Notes under the pieces: generated by a model | What the model was told of the DNA's origin: nothing | What the model saw: the letters and a program-made list of their open reading frames with translations, nothing else | Database searches by the model: none | Translations under genes and position numbers: made by a program | DNA from: Alphaproteobacteria bacterium | GTDB lineage: Bacteria; Pseudomonadota; Alphaproteobacteria; DSM-16000; Inquilinaceae | NCBI GenBank assembly: GCA_029263555.1 | Contig: JAJUFW010000134.1 | Coordinates: 1-7,411, forward strand | Length of the DNA stretch: 7,411 bases | Reading direction: 5' to 3' | In this document: one piece after another, positions 6,708-7,411 of the stretch | How the letters are laid out: every line of letters begins with the position of its first letter | How positions within the stretch are numbered: position 1 is the stretch's first letter

Positions 6708-6714
6708 GAGGAGG
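6708..6714 (+). promoter_or_regulatory. Strong ribosome binding site fixing a GTG start
   Basis: GAGGAGG lies five bases before the GTG at 6720, the strongest Shine-Dalgarno sequence in the window. It decides the non-ATG start of the sulfatase, whose signal peptide begins right there. Confidence 0.85.
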
Positions 6715-6719
6715 TTCCG

Positions 6720-7411
6720 GTGAAACTGGTCACTTACTTCTCGGGAGCAGCGTTCGTCGCTCTCGTCACCAGCGGTATCGCGGGTCAGGCTCAAGCGCAG
6801 AGCGGCGACCCACGAAAGGATGCAACGGACGCGACCAAGAGCGCGAATGCCGAACTGCTGGACCTACTGCCCTTCTCGGATTCCTCGGATTTCGATGACG
6901 CGAAGCGTGGACTGATCGCACCACTGCCGACCGGGACGATTCAGGGACAAGGCGGCGATCTGATCTGGAACCCTCAGCAATACGGCTTCATCACCGAGGG
7001 CGCCGACACGCCGGACACGGTCAATCCGAGCCTCTGGCGCCAGTCACAGCTGATCAACATCAGCGGTCTCTTCGAGGTCACGGACGGCATTTATCAGGTG
7101 CGCAATCTCGACCTCTCGAACATGACCATCATCGAAGGCGCGGACGGCATCACCGTCGTCGATCCGCTCGTTTCGGCCGAAACGGCGAAGGTCGGGATGG
7201 ATCTCTACTACGAGCATCGCGGCCAGAAGCCGGTCCGGGCGGTGATCTATACCCATAGCCACGTCGACCATTATGGCGGTGTCCGCGGTGTCGTCAGCGA
7301 GGACGATGTCGCGTCCGGCAATGTCAAGATTTATGCACCTGAAGGCTTTCTCGAGGCTGCGGTCGCCGAAAACGTCATGGCCGGCACCGCGATGAGCCGC
7401 CGCGCCAGCTA
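6720..7411 (+). CDS. Exported alkyl sulfatase, SdsA1/BDS1-type metallo-beta-lactamase fold (N-terminal 230 aa; 3' end off window)
   Basis: The protein starts at a GTG five bases after GAGGAGG. Residues 1-26 are a signal peptide (FVALVTSGIAGQAQA/Q), placing it in the periplasm or outside. The visible mature part follows the type III alkyl sulfatase pattern: KRGLIAPLPTG, WNPQQYGFI, PDTVNPSLWRQSQLINISGLFEV..IYQVRNLDLSNMTIIEG, VVDPLVSAETA, then the zinc-binding THSHVDHYGG with His179, His181, Asp183 and His184. Family members use a binuclear zinc centre to hydrolyse primary alkyl sulfates such as dodecyl sulfate to alcohol and sulfate, letting the cell use detergents as carbon or sulfur source. 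SdsA1 is about 650 residues, so roughly a third is present; the remaining metal ligands, the dimerisation domain and the C-terminal SCP2-like domain would lie beyond the window. It follows the two-component operon on the same strand after a 343-base gap, so it probably has its own promoter and is a candidate target. Confidence 0.93.
   Translation, partial: MKLVTYFSGAAFVALVTSGIAGQAQAQSGDPRKDATDATKSANAELLDLLPFSDSSDFDDAKRGLIAPLPTGTIQGQGGDLIWNPQQYGFITEGADTPDTVNPSLWRQSQLINISGLFEVTDGIYQVRNLDLSNMTIIEGADGITVVDPLVSAETAKVGMDLYYEHRGQKPVRAVIYTHSHVDHYGGVRGVVSEDDVASGNVKIYAPEGFLEAAVAENVMAGTAMSRRAS

Larger units (their letters stand above)
6377..6719. other. Non-coding gap between the signalling operon and the sulfatase gene
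   Basis: These 343 bases hold no gene I can support. They contain several small inverted repeats (listed separately where strongest), a 9-base direct repeat GATGACGCC at 6599-6607 and 6628-6636, and a CATCGC/GCGATG inverted repeat at 6614-6619 and 6626-6631. The stretch should contain the end of the signalling transcript and the promoter of the sulfatase gene. A TTGACG at about 6555-6560 resembles a -35 box, but no matching -10 hexamer lies 16-18 bases downstream. Confidence 0.55.

Overview
The window is GC-rich DNA with densely packed genes. FixJ/FixL-type signalling proteins and a 17-kDa-surface-antigen-like (RT0821/Lpp0805) protein point to an alphaproteobacterium; this is inferred from gene families, and no genus can be read from the sequence. 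No rRNA, tRNA, CRISPR array, transposase or integrase is visible.

Left half (1 to about 3030), all on the minus strand and reading leftwards. In transcription order there is the C-terminal remnant of an outer-membrane beta-barrel gene (about 3029-2670), an intact outer-membrane 'transporter' of the neuromedin-U-like family (2673-1858), a small exported RT0821/Lpp0805-like protein (1816-1457), and the N-terminal 466 residues of a large multi-pass membrane protein that is probably an MscS-superfamily mechanosensitive channel (1400 to beyond the window start). Gaps are between -4 and about 56 bases, so this looks like one envelope operon. The first gene appears decayed: no barrel N-terminus or signal peptide is recognisable, and it reads 14 residues past the expected C-terminal Phe.

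Middle (about 3030-3406): a divergent intergenic stretch with no convincing gene, presumably carrying promoters for both directions.

Right half, plus strand. A membrane sensor histidine kinase with a periplasmic ABC-substrate-binding-like sensor domain (3407-5332) is followed almost without gap by a FixJ/NarL-type response regulator (5344-5955) and then a stand-alone receiver protein (6005-6376). A 343-base non-coding gap with several small inverted repeats leads to a secreted alkyl sulfatase of the SdsA1/BDS1 metallo-beta-lactamase family (6720 to beyond the window end), of which 230 residues are visible, including the THSHVDH zinc motif.

A reasonable but unproven reading: the periplasmic domain of the kinase senses a small molecule, the FixJ-like regulator switches on neighbouring genes, the lone receiver modulates phosphoflow, and the targets include the exported sulfatase and/or the outer-membrane/channel operon. 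All intact proteins belong to recognisable families. The novelty lies in the arrangement and the decayed gene; I do not see a wholly new system.
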